Assembly (NCBI GenBank): GCA_024409235.1 | Contig: JAKSUA010000001.1 | Location: 1 to 64,000, forward strand | Reading direction: 5' to 3' | DNA from: Bacteroidales bacterium | Lineage (GTDB): Bacteria > Bacteroidota > Bacteroidia > Bacteroidales > UBA1715 | Length of the DNA stretch: 64,000 nt | Shown: positions 19,934 to 30,900 of the stretch, in pieces | How the letters are laid out: each line of letters begins with the position of its first letter | How positions within the stretch are numbered: the first letter of the stretch is position 1 | Notes under the pieces: model-generated | Told to the model about the DNA's origin: nothing | Seen by the model: the letters and a program-made list of their open reading frames with translations, nothing else | Databases searched by the model: none | Position numbers and translations under genes: made by a program

Positions 19934-20986
19934 CTATCTAAATGGGTCATTTACAATACCTTCAGGATTTACCAAGATAGGAGCACGGCAATTCAACAAC
20001 TTCAAAGAAAACTCAAAGCTATCACCGCTCACATTTCTACCAGTAGCCCATTTATTAGCCTCACGGTAACTTGAAAGTGTTATATCATAACTAAACCCGA
20101 ATTGCACTGTCCAGTTTTTATTTATTGGTTTGTCAAATGACAACCCTAATATCAAAGCATCTTTCAAACGATACCAAGAACCTACATATATGGCATCAAT
20201 TACCGGTGTATATTCACCTACCGAGCATTTCACATACGTACCGAAATTCATTTCATTATACATTTTCTGATTCACGTAAATGAAACTTGGCAAAAGTGTA
20301 ACCATCGAATTTACCGGACAATAGGCATTCGCATTTACAGAAAATCTCAGATAGTTATCTTCTGAATCCTTTCCAACAACAGCAAGACCGCCACCACCTG
20401 AACCGAACAATCTAAATAAAGTCACACCCATATTAATAGGTATTTTTCTCGTAACAAAGTATTGACCATTTAAGCCAACACCCATATCACAATAAAAACG
20501 TGTTGTATTTTCAAGATCAGAACCAGCAGTATATTCACCAGTTATAGGATTAATATTACCACCTAAAACCAGTTTGTCCTCATTTATACTCATCAAGTTA
20601 AAAGCCGCATCCAATCCCAAAGAAATACGAAGACGACCTGCATTATAATGATACGCCGGCATCAATTTAAACTGAGTATTTCCGTACGAGTTTTCACCAG
20701 AATAATCCGCAACAACTAAACCTCCAATACCAAGAGAACCACCTAAGAACTGAAATTTCTGAACGTGATGGTCGTAAGAAGCCATAAACGTATTGTATGT
20801 GCTCCACTGTCCCTTATAATTCGTATAAATACGATTATGACATTCATTCACACCCGCCAACGCCGGATTGTAATACAACGGTGCAGCATCAAACTGAGAA
20901 AAGTGAGTATCTTGAGCATACGCAGAGATAAATCCACCCAGCAGAACTGACACAATTGCTACTATCTTCTTAAAACGGATACACAT
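19934..20986 (-). CDS. PorP/SprF family T9SS outer-membrane protein (second copy)
   Basis: From the ATG at 20986 this is 350 aa. A signal peptide ends near ISAYAQ and is followed by the family opening DTHFSQFDAAPLYYNPALAG. Then comes a barrel-like series of strands, including YKGQWSTYNTFMASYDHH and FDKPINKNWTVQFGFSYDI. It is a paralogue of the 11565-12581 product but closer to canonical PorP, which is associated with the PorE/PorKLMN side of the T9SS. It heads a tight operon with the PorE-like and PorU2-like genes. The frame could extend to a TTG at 21007. The start at 20986 is preferred because AAGGA lies 5 bases upstream and the predicted transcription start is near 21008. Confidence 0.88.
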   Translation of the reverse strand: MCIRFKKIVAIVSVLLGGFISAYAQDTHFSQFDAAPLYYNPALAGVNECHNRIYTNYKGQWSTYNTFMASYDHHVQKFQFLGGSLGIGGLVVADYSGENSYGNTQFKLMPAYHYNAGRLRISLGLDAAFNLMSINEDKLVLGGNINPITGEYTAGSDLENTTRFYCDMGVGLNGQYFVTRKIPINMGVTLFRLFGSGGGGLAVVGKDSEDNYLRFSVNANAYCPVNSMVTLLPSFIYVNQKMYNEMNFGTYVKCSVGEYTPVIDAIYVGSWYRLKDALILGLSFDKPINKNWTVQFGFSYDITLSSYREANKWATGRNVSGDSFEFSLKLLNCRAPILVNPEGIVNDPFR

Positions 20987-21014
20987 ATATTCCTTCCGAG
21001 TCTTCAAATTTTAG

Positions 21015-21022
21015 CAAATATA
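21015..21022 (-). promoter_or_regulatory. -7 box of the PorP-PorE-PorU2 operon
   Basis: TATATTTG (rc of 21015-21022) matches TAnnTTTG; a TTTG lies upstream on the minus strand but only 14 bases away, shorter than usual. The start of transcription would be near 21008, which favours the ATG at 20986 as first codon. Confidence 0.45.
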
Positions 21023-21050
21023 TAAATTATTTTTTGCAAAAATCATTTTT

Positions 21051-23102
21051 TTATGAAATCGAGCTTCCTTCTTTTATTTTTTTCTCTGGAGCAACGAAGT
21101 ACAATTTTCCAGCCGCATCTTCTGCCATCAATATCATTCCCTGTGACTCTATATTTTTCATCTTTCGTGGCTGCAAATTAACCAACACACTTACTTGACG
21201 TCCAACACATTCTTCTGGAGTAAAATGTTCAGCAATACCTGATACGATTGTTCGCGTATCAATTCCTGTATTAACTGTCAATTTCATCAATTTATCAGTT
21301 TTTGGCACACGTTCAGCAGCTAGAATAGTTCCGATGCGGATATCCATCTTTGCAAAATCATCATATACTATCGTAGCCTTTTGCTCAGCAACAGGTGCAT
21401 TCATAGCCTCTTCTTCCTCGCGTGCTTTCTTTGCAGCATCCAATTTTGCAATCTGTGCATCAACTTCTGAATCTTCAATTTTTCTAAACATCAACTCTGC
21501 CTGACCAATTTCTTTTCCTTCAGCCATGATATCCTTTTTCCCCGCATCAGCCCATTTTACATCCGACAGATTCATCATCTTCATGATTTTCTTTGCCGAG
21601 AATGGAAGGAATGGTTCAAATAGGATTCCGCAGTTTGCTGTTATCTGCAAACAGACATTCAATATAGTTGCAACACGTTTTTCGTCTGTTTTTATAACTT
21701 TCCAAGGTTCTGTTTCTGTTAAATATTTATTTCCTACACGTGCAAGCTGCATTGCATCCTTCAAAGCATCACGGAAACGATAGTTTTCGATATTTTTAGA
21801 AACGTTCTCTTTCGCCTCAACAATAGACTGCAAAACTTGTTCGTCAACATCCGTCAATTCTGATTGTGCAGGAACTTTTCCTCCAAAATATTTTTGAGTC
21901 AAAACAACAACACGATTTACGAAATTTCCTAGAATTGCAACCAATTCATTATTGTTTCTTGCCTGAAAATCCTTCCAGGTAAAATCATTATCCTTGGTTT
22001 CCGGTGCATTTGCTGTAAGCACATAGCGCAACGTATCTTGCTGGTCCTTAAAGTCTTCTAGATACTCATTCAACCAAACAGCCCAATTTTTTGATGTTGA
22101 AATTTTATCTCCTTCCAAATTCAAAAACTCATTTGCCGGCACATTTTCTGGTAAAATGTAACCTCCATGAGCCTTCAACATCACAGGAAACACGATACAA
22201 TGGAAAACAATATTATCCTTTCCAATGAAATGAACCAACTTGGTATCTTCAGATTTCCAATATTTTTCCCATTCTGCAGAACATTCCTGAGTCGAAGTAA
22301 TATAACCTATCGGAGCATCAAACCATACATACAACACTTTGCCTTCAGTGCCTTCTAACGGAAGAGGAACTCCCCAATCTAAGTCACGGCTCACAGCACG
22401 TGGATGCAATCCACCGTCCAACCATGACTTGCACTGACCATAAACATTGGTTTTCCATTCTTTATGATCTTCCAATATCCATTTACGAAGAAACTCTTCA
22501 TGTTTATCAAGTGGTAAATACCAGTGCTTTGTTGCTTTTTTTACTGGTTTTGCGCCAGAAAGCTTACTTACCGGATTCAATAATTCTTCTGGAGAAAGAG
22601 ACGAACCGCATTTTTCACACTGATCGCCATAAGCTCCTTCCGCACCACATTTCGGACATGTTCCAACAATATATCTGTCTGCCAAGAATTGTTGAGCTTC
22701 TTCGTCATAATATTGTTCGGAAGTCTGTTCAATAAACTCGCCTTTATCATACAATGTCTTAAAGAAATCTGACGACACTTTTGTATGTAAATCATGCGAA
22801 GTGCGGGAATAATTAGAAAAACCTATACCAAATTCCTCAAAAGATTTTCTAATAATTGCATCATAACGGTCAACAATATCTTGAGGACTACAATTTTCTT
22901 TTTTTGCTTTTATTGTAATTGGCACACCATGTTCGTCACTACCACACACAAAAAGAACATCTTTTTCATTCATTCTCAAATAGCGAACATAAATATCAGC
23001 GGGAACATATACTCCGGCAAGGTGGCCAATATGCACTGGTCCATTCGCATAAGGAAGGGCTGCAGTAATGAGGTAACGTTTATAATCGGTCATTTCTAAC
23101 AT
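21051..23102 (-). CDS. metG: Methionyl-tRNA synthetase
   Basis: This 683-aa class I aminoacyl-tRNA synthetase charges tRNA-Met. The HIGH motif appears in [16 protein letters not shown] and the KMSKS loop as DKISTSKN. A zinc knuckle (CPKC, then CEKC) sits in the insertion. The C-terminal part (about 575-683) is an EMAP/Trbp111-like tRNA-binding domain ([44 protein letters not shown]). Length is normal for the Bacteroidota form. The first ATG (23102) is followed by a second at 23093, which may be the real start as it matches the usual N-terminus better. The gene is divergent from the LD-carboxypeptidase gene. Confidence 0.95.
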   Translation of the reverse strand: MLEMTDYKRYLITAALPYANGPVHIGHLAGVYVPADIYVRYLRMNEKDVLFVCGSDEHGVPITIKAKKENCSPQDIVDRYDAIIRKSFEEFGIGFSNYSRTSHDLHTKVSSDFFKTLYDKGEFIEQTSEQYYDEEAQQFLADRYIVGTCPKCGAEGAYGDQCEKCGSSLSPEELLNPVSKLSGAKPVKKATKHWYLPLDKHEEFLRKWILEDHKEWKTNVYGQCKSWLDGGLHPRAVSRDLDWGVPLPLEGTEGKVLYVWFDAPIGYITSTQECSAEWEKYWKSEDTKLVHFIGKDNIVFHCIVFPVMLKAHGGYILPENVPANEFLNLEGDKISTSKNWAVWLNEYLEDFKDQQDTLRYVLTANAPETKDNDFTWKDFQARNNNELVAILGNFVNRVVVLTQKYFGGKVPAQSELTDVDEQVLQSIVEAKENVSKNIENYRFRDALKDAMQLARVGNKYLTETEPWKVIKTDEKRVATILNVCLQITANCGILFEPFLPFSAKKIMKMMNLSDVKWADAGKKDIMAEGKEIGQAELMFRKIEDSEVDAQIAKLDAAKKAREEEEAMNAPVAEQKATIVYDDFAKMDIRIGTILAAERVPKTDKLMKLTVNTGIDTRTIVSGIAEHFTPEECVGRQVSVLVNLQPRKMKNIESQGMILMAEDAAGKLYFVAPEKKIKEGSSIS

Positions 23103-23118
23103 ATTTTTTGTATCTTCG

Positions 23119-23126
23119 CAAAGATA
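23119..23126 (-). promoter_or_regulatory. -7 box of metG
   Basis: TATCTTTG (rc of 23119-23126) is a perfect -7 box, with TTTG 23 bases further upstream on the minus strand. Transcription would start near 23112, just ahead of the metG ATG. The same 56-base gap also has to serve the divergent gene at 23159. Confidence 0.5.
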
Positions 23127-23158
23127 TATTATTTGTCAGAATTTTATAGCAAACATCA

Positions 23159-24088
23159 ATGATAAGACCTGATTTTTTACAAAAGGGCGATACAATTGCA
23201 ATTGTTTGTCCATCAGGACCAATAAAAGAGGGTTCCCTAGACTTTGCAATAGAGACATTAAATTCTTGGGGATTACAGGTAAAAATCGGCAAAAATGTGT
23301 TTAATCGCTATGGCGTTTTCGCAGGAACTGACGAGGAGCGTGCTGCCGACTTTCAGGAAGCTATCGATGACAAAGAAGTCAAGGCAATATTATGCGCAAG
23401 AGGAGGATACGGTGCTATACGCATTATAAACCGAATTGATTTTTCCTCACTAATTTTTAATCCAAAATGGATTATCGGATTCAGTGACATTACCGTTTTT
23501 CACTCACGAATGAGTTCGCTCGACATTCAATCTATTCATGGAGTAATGGCCAAAGGCTTCGGAAACGTAACAAGCAAATCTTTACAATCACTACACGACG
23601 TGTTATTTGGGGTAATTCATAACATACAAATTGCAACATCAAAATTCAATCATCTTGGGAAATGCAAAGGACAACTTGTTGGCGGAAATCTTTCCATGCT
23701 TTACAGCATGAGAGGGGTTGATTTTGAATATGATTACAACGACAAAATTCTTTTCATCGAAGATTTAAATGAATATTTTTATCATATCGACAGAATCATG
23801 CAGAACCTTAAGCATTCCGGGATTCTGCAGAACATAGCTGGACTTGTTGTTGGAACAATGAGCGGAATGAGAAACGGCACAGACGAATACAGTGGCAGTA
23901 TTGAAGAAATTATTCTTGACGCAGTTGATGACTGCACATATCCTGTTGTTTTCAATTTCCCATCTGGACATGAAGATTTAAACCAAACGTTAATTATAGG
24001 AGCTGAATATAGTTTAACTTGTTCTAATGATATTGTAGATTTCTCTTGTATGACCAACAAACGGAAGAGAAAAGAAATCTTATCTTAA
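23159..24088 (+). CDS. ldcA: LD-carboxypeptidase (S66 family)
   Basis: This 309-aa protein is a cytoplasmic-type LD-carboxypeptidase, which removes the terminal D-alanine from muropeptide tetrapeptides during peptidoglycan recycling. The N-terminal block PDFLQKGDTIAIVCPSGP, the oxyanion segment ARGGYGAIRII and the catalytic serine in IIGFSDIT (S109) are visible. The Glu/His partners (E201 in FIEDLNEY, H271 in FPSGHEDLN) are also visible. There is no signal peptide, and length is normal. The 3' end overlaps the convergent secreted-protein gene by 9 bases. Confidence 0.92.
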   Translation: MIRPDFLQKGDTIAIVCPSGPIKEGSLDFAIETLNSWGLQVKIGKNVFNRYGVFAGTDEERAADFQEAIDDKEVKAILCARGGYGAIRIINRIDFSSLIFNPKWIIGFSDITVFHSRMSSLDIQSIHGVMAKGFGNVTSKSLQSLHDVLFGVIHNIQIATSKFNHLGKCKGQLVGGNLSMLYSMRGVDFEYDYNDKILFIEDLNEYFYHIDRIMQNLKHSGILQNIAGLVVGTMSGMRNGTDEYSGSIEEIILDAVDDCTYPVVFNFPSGHEDLNQTLIIGAEYSLTCSNDIVDFSCMTNKRKRKEILS

Positions 24089-24724
24089 ATTCTCAAATTT
24101 CTGATACTGGGAAAGATTAAACACCGACGTATCCACAACATGCTGTTTAACCTGCGTAACATTTAACGTGGACTTTGGAGCTCGCAACAATGTTTTATTT
24201 TCTATCATCATTGGCATTACGCCACGCATCTTTCCATGTGGCAATGCTTTGAAAAACAAAAAGTAATCTTCCAAAGACATAGCGACCTGCGACATAGGAG
24301 TATAGAAATTAAAATTCTCCCCTGCCACCCAATACGTTATCTCCATGTTTTCTTCAAGATTTCTAACACGCCACTGACTGCAATAATAGCCATTGATATA
24401 TTTATGATTCCCCGTATTTACAACTTCTAAATTCTGAACATATTTCTCTGAGACGGGGAAAGATTCAACTTTTGTATATATACGTTTATTAGGATTTATC
24501 AGCATAACTGATTTATCCTGCAGATTCACAATATATGCACGTATGACGCGTTTATACTTATCATATTCGTCAATTCTTACGCAATCATCTTTGATTGTAT
24601 ATACATAATACAACGTATCGGAAAAAGTTGTTTTCATACAACTCACTTCTCCTTCAAATTTGTTTTGAGAGAATGTGGCTGTAAAAAAACACATGTATAA
24701 GACAAACAAGTAGAATTTTCTCAT
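24080..24724 (-). CDS. Secreted DUF4412-like protein
   Basis: This 214-aa protein begins MRKFYLFVLYMCFFTATFSQ, a signal peptide, so it is exported to the periplasm or outer membrane. The mature part starts FEGEVSCMKTTFSD and contains LINPNKRIYTKV, INGYYCSQWRV and ITYWVAGEN. This pattern (a strand-rich protein with a Y-x-V-K-x-F loop and a GxxCxxW segment) resembles the DUF4412 family. Members are thought to bind lipid like LolA/LolB-type proteins, but the function is not established. The frame extends 7 codons further to a TTG, but the ATG at 24724 fits the promoter at 24748-24779. It is a single gene, converging on ldcA. Confidence 0.65.
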   Translation of the reverse strand: MRKFYLFVLYMCFFTATFSQNKFEGEVSCMKTTFSDTLYYVYTIKDDCVRIDEYDKYKRVIRAYIVNLQDKSVMLINPNKRIYTKVESFPVSEKYVQNLEVVNTGNHKYINGYYCSQWRVRNLEENMEITYWVAGENFNFYTPMSQVAMSLEDYFLFFKALPHGKMRGVMPMMIENKTLLRAPKSTLNVTQVKQHVVDTSVFNLSQYQKFENLR

Positions 24725-24747
24725 AAATAAATTTTTCCGAAACAAAA

Positions 24748-24779
24748 CAAAGATAGAATTGTTTCAAGAAAAAAGCAAA
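24748..24779 (-). promoter_or_regulatory. Promoter of the DUF4412-like gene
   Basis: TTTG (rc of 24776-24779), exactly 20 bases, then TATCTTTG (rc of 24748-24755): the best match in this window to the Bacteroidota promoter consensus. The start of transcription is expected near 24741, which excludes the TTG start at 24745. Confidence 0.65.
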
Positions 24780-24865
24780 AAATTAAGGTAGAAGTTGGTG
24801 TAACAAAACAACATAACCGTACAGTTTATTTTTGTAAAGAAACAAGTAATAAACATTGCAACATA

Positions 24866-24904
24866 AAACAAAAAGGGGATTGTCGAAAGACAATCCCCTT
24901 TTTG
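24866..24904 (-). terminator. Strong terminator after the giant GH8 gene
   Basis: The 15-base arms AAAAAGGGGATTGTC and GACAATCCCCTTTTT surround a 4-base loop, and T runs flank both sides, so it can act in both directions. It lies about 25 bases past the stop of the 24928-35037 gene. Confidence 0.9.
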
Positions 24905-24927
24905 TTATCTATAAGAATTATAACTTA

Positions 24928-27900
24928 CTATTTCTTTATGAAAGATTTTGTTACGATTCCGTTTTCTGTTTCAACTATCACTTTGTAGTTTCCTTGAGCG
25001 AAGCGTGCTGCATTGATTTCAATTACATCACCGTTAGCTTCTTCCTGAGCAACTACTTTACCTGTAGTAGAAACAACTTTTACTGATTTCATGTTGTCAG
25101 CTTCAACCATCACAACGTTTGTTACAAATGTTGGATAAACTTTTGCATTTACAGCTACAACATCTTCGATTGCATCTTCAATTACAATGTCTGGATCTTC
25201 ACCCATAGCCTTGATTGCATTCAACAATCTCTTAGCTGCAGCATCAACAGCTTCTTGTGTAGCGAAATCTTCGTAACGAACTGTTTGTGCATCCATCCAA
25301 GCTGATTGGAATTCATTGTAAACAAGTGGAGAGATTTGACCTTTAGCCCATCCAATCATAATGTCACCAGACTGAACTTTGTTGTACACTGAATATGCAC
25401 CCCAAGTTTCGTTTTCAATCAACTGAATCAAGTAATTCTTGTCAGCACGAACTGCAGTTACTTTTACAGTGATTGTTTCTTCAACATTGTCATTAACAGC
25501 CATGATAGTCACAGTTGTTTCACCCATTGCAAGTGGAGTAATGTTTCCTTCAGAGTCAACAGACAAGATTGAGTTATCTGACACTATAAAGTTTACATCC
25601 TTATAACTTGCATTTGAAGGAGCAATTGTTACAGAAATTTTCTTAGTCTGATTCAATTCCAACTCAACATCTTTCGATGTAATCTTTTCTACTGGAATCT
25701 TTTCAACATAGATTGAAATAGCATCTTCCACATCAGTTCCATCTGTTGATTTCGCTGTGATTGTTACATAACCGTCATGTTTTGCAACAACAGTACCATA
25801 AGCTGTTACAGTTGCAACACTTTCATCACTTGAGCTCCATGCAACTATTTTATTTGTTGCTGTTTCTGGAGTTACTGTAACACTTAAGTTCATTGTTTCA
25901 CCAACAACCATGTTTTGGCTACCTCTAACCTTAACTGATGTTACTTTTTCAACAACTGAAACTTTTACAGTTTTTGATATCGAAGCATTGTCTGCAGATT
26001 TAATTACTATTTCTGCTTCCTCAACACCTGCAAGACCTTTAACTGCATATGAACCATCCTCATTGTCTTCGATTAGGATTGCGTCTGAGTTTGAAGTTAC
26101 AGTAAGTCTTGTTTGAGTTGTATTTTCAGGAAGAAGAGTTACATAGAATACACCTGCTCTTCCATTTGCTTCAAGGCTCAAGTCTTCTACATCAATTGTA
26201 ATACCAGTAATCTTAACAGTTTCTTGAAGTACTGTTACCTGACATTCGTTAGATTCAACACCTTTGGCATCGCTTGCTATTGCTTTAACACTGAATACGC
26301 TTCCGATTGTAGCATCTGAATTTACAGAAATCTCACCTTCCTCAGAAATTGTTGCTGGAGCATTTTCTGAAAGTACCCATACGTATTCTTTGTTATCAGC
26401 ATTTAGAGGAGCAATTGAAATTTCATTGTTCTTGAATGTATAAGAACCACCTACTTCAATTGACAATGCCGATGGGATTGTTATGCTTTCAACATACATT
26501 GGATCTGGATTTACTTTTACAGTTTGCTGTTTTCTCAAAACAGAGCCATCTGTAGAAGTCACTGTTACAGTTACCGACACCTGACGTGCAATACCCATTT
26601 CGTTTACCTTTTCAGGAACACCTGTGAACACACCTTCGTCAGTAATTGTTGCGTAAGCACTTGTTCCAACAGACCATTTAACAGATTCAATTGTTGCATC
26701 TTCTGGTTCGATAACCAACAATTCTCTCAAGTTAACAGAACCTGAAGCATATACTTCATATACACCTTCAGCACTGAATGAAAGTGAAGACGCTGGAATA
26801 ATTTGGTCAACAATTGTTACCACACATTCTGCAGTTGCATTACCATCGTTTGAAGAACATACAACTTTGAATGTATCACCAGATTTACCTGTCACAGTAA
26901 TAACATTGCCTTCGATTGTTGCGCCATCACCGTCAATAGACCATGTATAGCTCATATCAGTTGCCTGAGATACAGTAGGAGCCTTTAATGTGTAAGTAGC
27001 ATTTTCCTGCAATGACAATGTTGCACCTTCTTTCAATGTGATAGATTCTACCAATTGAACTTTAGCAACAATTGTTACAGGAAGAGAAGCTGTTCTTTCT
27101 GTTCCATCGGCAGTTGTTACAGTAACCATTACTGTACCAGTACCGTCGTTCAATGTTTCTTCTGCAGTTACAACACCAGCTTCTGAAACTGTCAAGCCAG
27201 CTGTTGCAGTCCAGCTATATGTTACTTCTGCTTCAGCAGGTTCGTAAGATACAAGACCGCTCAAATCTTTTGACTGACCGCTTCCCAATGAGATTGAAGT
27301 TAATGCCTCACCATTTTCAGTGAATGATACTGAAGTAACTGGAACCACAACTGTTACCACACATACTGCAGATTTACCTTCTGTATATGTTGATTTAACA
27401 GTGATGTTAGCTGTACCTACACCAGCTGCAGTGATTTTACCTGACTGGTCAACAGTAGCAACTTCTTCATTATCTGATGTCCATGCGACTGCTGAATTAT
27501 ATTTTCCTTCAGTACCTTCACCGTAGAACACAGTAGCTTTTACAGTTTGTTCTGCACCGATAGATTTTAATGTCACAGATGTTGGAGCAACCGTAATATA
27601 ATCTACTGGATCATCGTTACAGTTTACAATTACAACTGATTTTGATGCAGCTGAACCGGCACATCCGTTTTCATCAGTTAATGTATAGTCAATCTTCAAT
27701 ACATCGTTTATTGCATAAGAATTTGGAACGAATGAAGATTTAACTACATCATTTACTTTGAATACACCCGTTCCAGCAAAACCGTTATTGTTTGCAGTCA
27801 ATTCGATTTCGTCGTTTACTGACTGGCAATATTCTGATTGAGAAAGTTCAATTGCAGGAGTTGGGATTGCATTTACTGTCAATACAGCTTCAGCAGCAGC

Positions 27901-30900
27901 ACTCACACAACCTTTTTCTGATTTTTGTTTTACTGTATAAGTGTAATCTTTAGCAGCAGTTACACCAGTTACAGCCTGTGTAGCTTCAGTTCCCTTAGTG
28001 TTACCTTCAGCATCGTACCATTGCAATGTGCATCCAGTAGATGCAGTAGCCGATACTACATAATCATCAGAAGAACCATAACAAGCAGTTGCAACTGCAG
28101 TTTCAGGAGCAGCTGGAGTTTCATTGATTGTGTAAACTACTTCAGCATATTCTGAATAACAACCGTTCAATTCTGTACGTGCATAGAATGTTTTTGTAGC
28201 TTCAAGATCTGCTGGAGAATATGTCTTAGCAGCTGCAGCATTTAATGCTTGAGTACCTTGTTCTCCATACCAGAATACATTGTCAGAAGAAGTCAATGCA
28301 TTTGCAGCAGCACCGGCACAACTTTCGTTAGCAGTAAGAACTGGTTTAGCAGGAGTTGCTTTTACTGTAAGAGTAACTGGAGTCTGAATACCTTCACAAG
28401 CATTTGCTTCTGAATATTGAGCAGCAAAGAAGTTATAATTTCCAGCTTTTTCAATTGTTGGGGTAAATGTTTCACCTGTTCCAACTTTAGTTCCTTTAGC
28501 ATCGTACCAACGAATTTCACTTGAACCGTCGCCAGTTGCTGTTAATGAAGGTATTTCGGCACCGAAACAGATTGCTTCAACAGCGTCAACTGTTACAGCA
28601 GCTGTTTTACAGTCAGTAACTGTAATAGTAACAGTTTCTTTATCACTTTCGCAACCAGCAACAGTTGTATTTGTTACATATACTTTATAAGATCCCTCCG
28701 CATCTGTTGTAATGCTTGGAGTGTAAGTTGATGTAGAAGCAACAGCTTCGCCATCTTCTGCAGTGTACCACATAATAGTTGTACCTTCAGCAGACAATGT
28801 AGGAACGTCTGCACCAAGTACCAAACCAACTACGGCAGTTACTTCAGGAGCGACAGTTTCGTTTACAGTAATTGTTGCCTCTTTAGAAGCTTTACAACCA
28901 TCTACAACTACTGAGTATGAAATTTCCACAACACCACTGTTACCAGCTGGATCAAATACACCTGCAGGAGCATTACCTGACCAAGTACCTTCAGCTGGCT
29001 CTGCTGTTATTGTTTGTGCAGCATCGTTAGAACACATGCTTGCTTCATACGAACCAAATGTTATTTCAGGAACTGCATTTACAGTAATAACTTTTTCTGT
29101 GCTTCCTTCACAACCATTTGTTGTTGCAGTAAGTACCAATGTATTTGCACCTACAGTTGCAGTTGCTGGGTTGAATGTTGTGATTGCAGAACCACCCATT
29201 GTAACTGTTGTAGTAGCAGGAGAGAATGTCAATTTAGACAAATCAATTTCTGCATCATTTGCACATACTGTTTCTTTCAAGCCCTCTACTGCAGGAGCAG
29301 GAGTTGTTGTTACGGTGAATGTAGCCTCTTTTACTACAGAACATGCACCATCAACATAGGTATATGTAAGTGTTGCCGAACCGTTTGATGGATCGAAAGA
29401 AGTTACAGTTTCATTCTTAGCATCTTTCCAAGAACCTGTGTTAGGATCAGCAACCGTAGTCAAAGCAATTGCGTCATCAGCAGAACAGATTTTTTCTGGA
29501 ACTGTTACTGTTACCTCAGGAGCAGCTGTTACAGTAAATACTTTACTGTCAGTATCACCACAGGCATCAGTACCACGTGTTAATGTAATAGTATATGTAC
29601 CATCACCTACAACACTTGGCAAGAATTTGTTGCCGCTGATAGCAGTCTCTGTTACATCAGTTTCACCTTTCTTAGCAGTCCAGATACCTGAACCATAAGA
29701 ACTCTTCAACTCAACTTCGTTTTCTGTTGCACAGAATTCAGTTTCTTCATTGCCAATTTCAGTTTGTGGTTTAGGAGCCACAACCATAGCAACTTCAAGA
29801 CGTTCTGCACTTTCGCAACCATCAAGTTTTGCTACATAATATGTAGTACTTCCTGCAGGAGTTGAAGCTGTAGTTGCTGGAGTAGCATCTAATACTTCAA
29901 ATACTTCACCAACTTTTGTATACCACACTGGAGTCCAAGAGCCGATTACTTCAAGACTTCCTGCAGTTCCCTGACAGAATTCTTGAGATTGAGAAACTTC
30001 CTCAGCTGTAGGAGCAGCAGTAGGACATGTTACCGTAACGTTGAATACTAATTCAGCCTTACCGCCATCTGCTGGAGTAAGAGTAATTGTTGTTGTACCA
30101 ACTCCAACACCAGATATAGTTAAATTACCTTCAGCATATTCAGCAGTTGCAACTTCAGAATCTGCAGATACTACTGTCAAGTTCTTATTTGTTGCATTTG
30201 CAGGAGCTACTGAAATCAAACGGCTTGCAGTTTTATCCATAACAACTGTAACATTCTTTTCACCTGAAGTTGTTATTTCATTAACTGTAACCGCAGCAAC
30301 TGTTATTTCGAATGTTGCAATAACCGTTTCATCTGCTACAGAAGTAGCAGTTACTGTTATAGGATCACCAGATTCTTTAAGAGCAGTTACCTCACCAGTT
30401 TCTGAATCTATGGTTAAGTATTTTGCTGCAATGCCAGGAACCGACCATGTTACAGTTTTATCCTCAGCATCTGCTGGAGCAATTTCTGCTTTCAATGTCT
30501 GTTTGCTTCCTACCGACATAGTTTCTTCACCAGTAATAGCGATAACTGTAGGCATTTGAACAACTTTTAATTGTACTGTTGTTGTTACAGCACCAGTTTC
30601 ACCTTCTGCAGAAATTACCATATCAACATATTCACCAGCTGTTGATTTAACACCTGTAACTACTATATTGTTTATGTTCTTTTCTGAATCATAAGAATAT
30701 TCAAATGTAGCATAGTCAGACGCTGCAACTGTTAATGTTTTATTTGTTGCATTAAGAGGATCTTCAACAACTTTAACAGAAACCTCTTCACCTACTTTTA
30801 CAGTTTGTTTATCAACTTCGGTTGATAATGCAGTAACATATACAGTACCTTTTGTTATTTCAACATCATAAGGACCAACCAAAGATTCACCGTCAGTAAT

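Noticed and set aside
28763..29359. 198-aa plus-strand frame inside the giant GH8 gene
   Set aside because: It is the antisense shadow of Ig-like repeats with very regular valine/threonine codons; there is no promoter or RBS.
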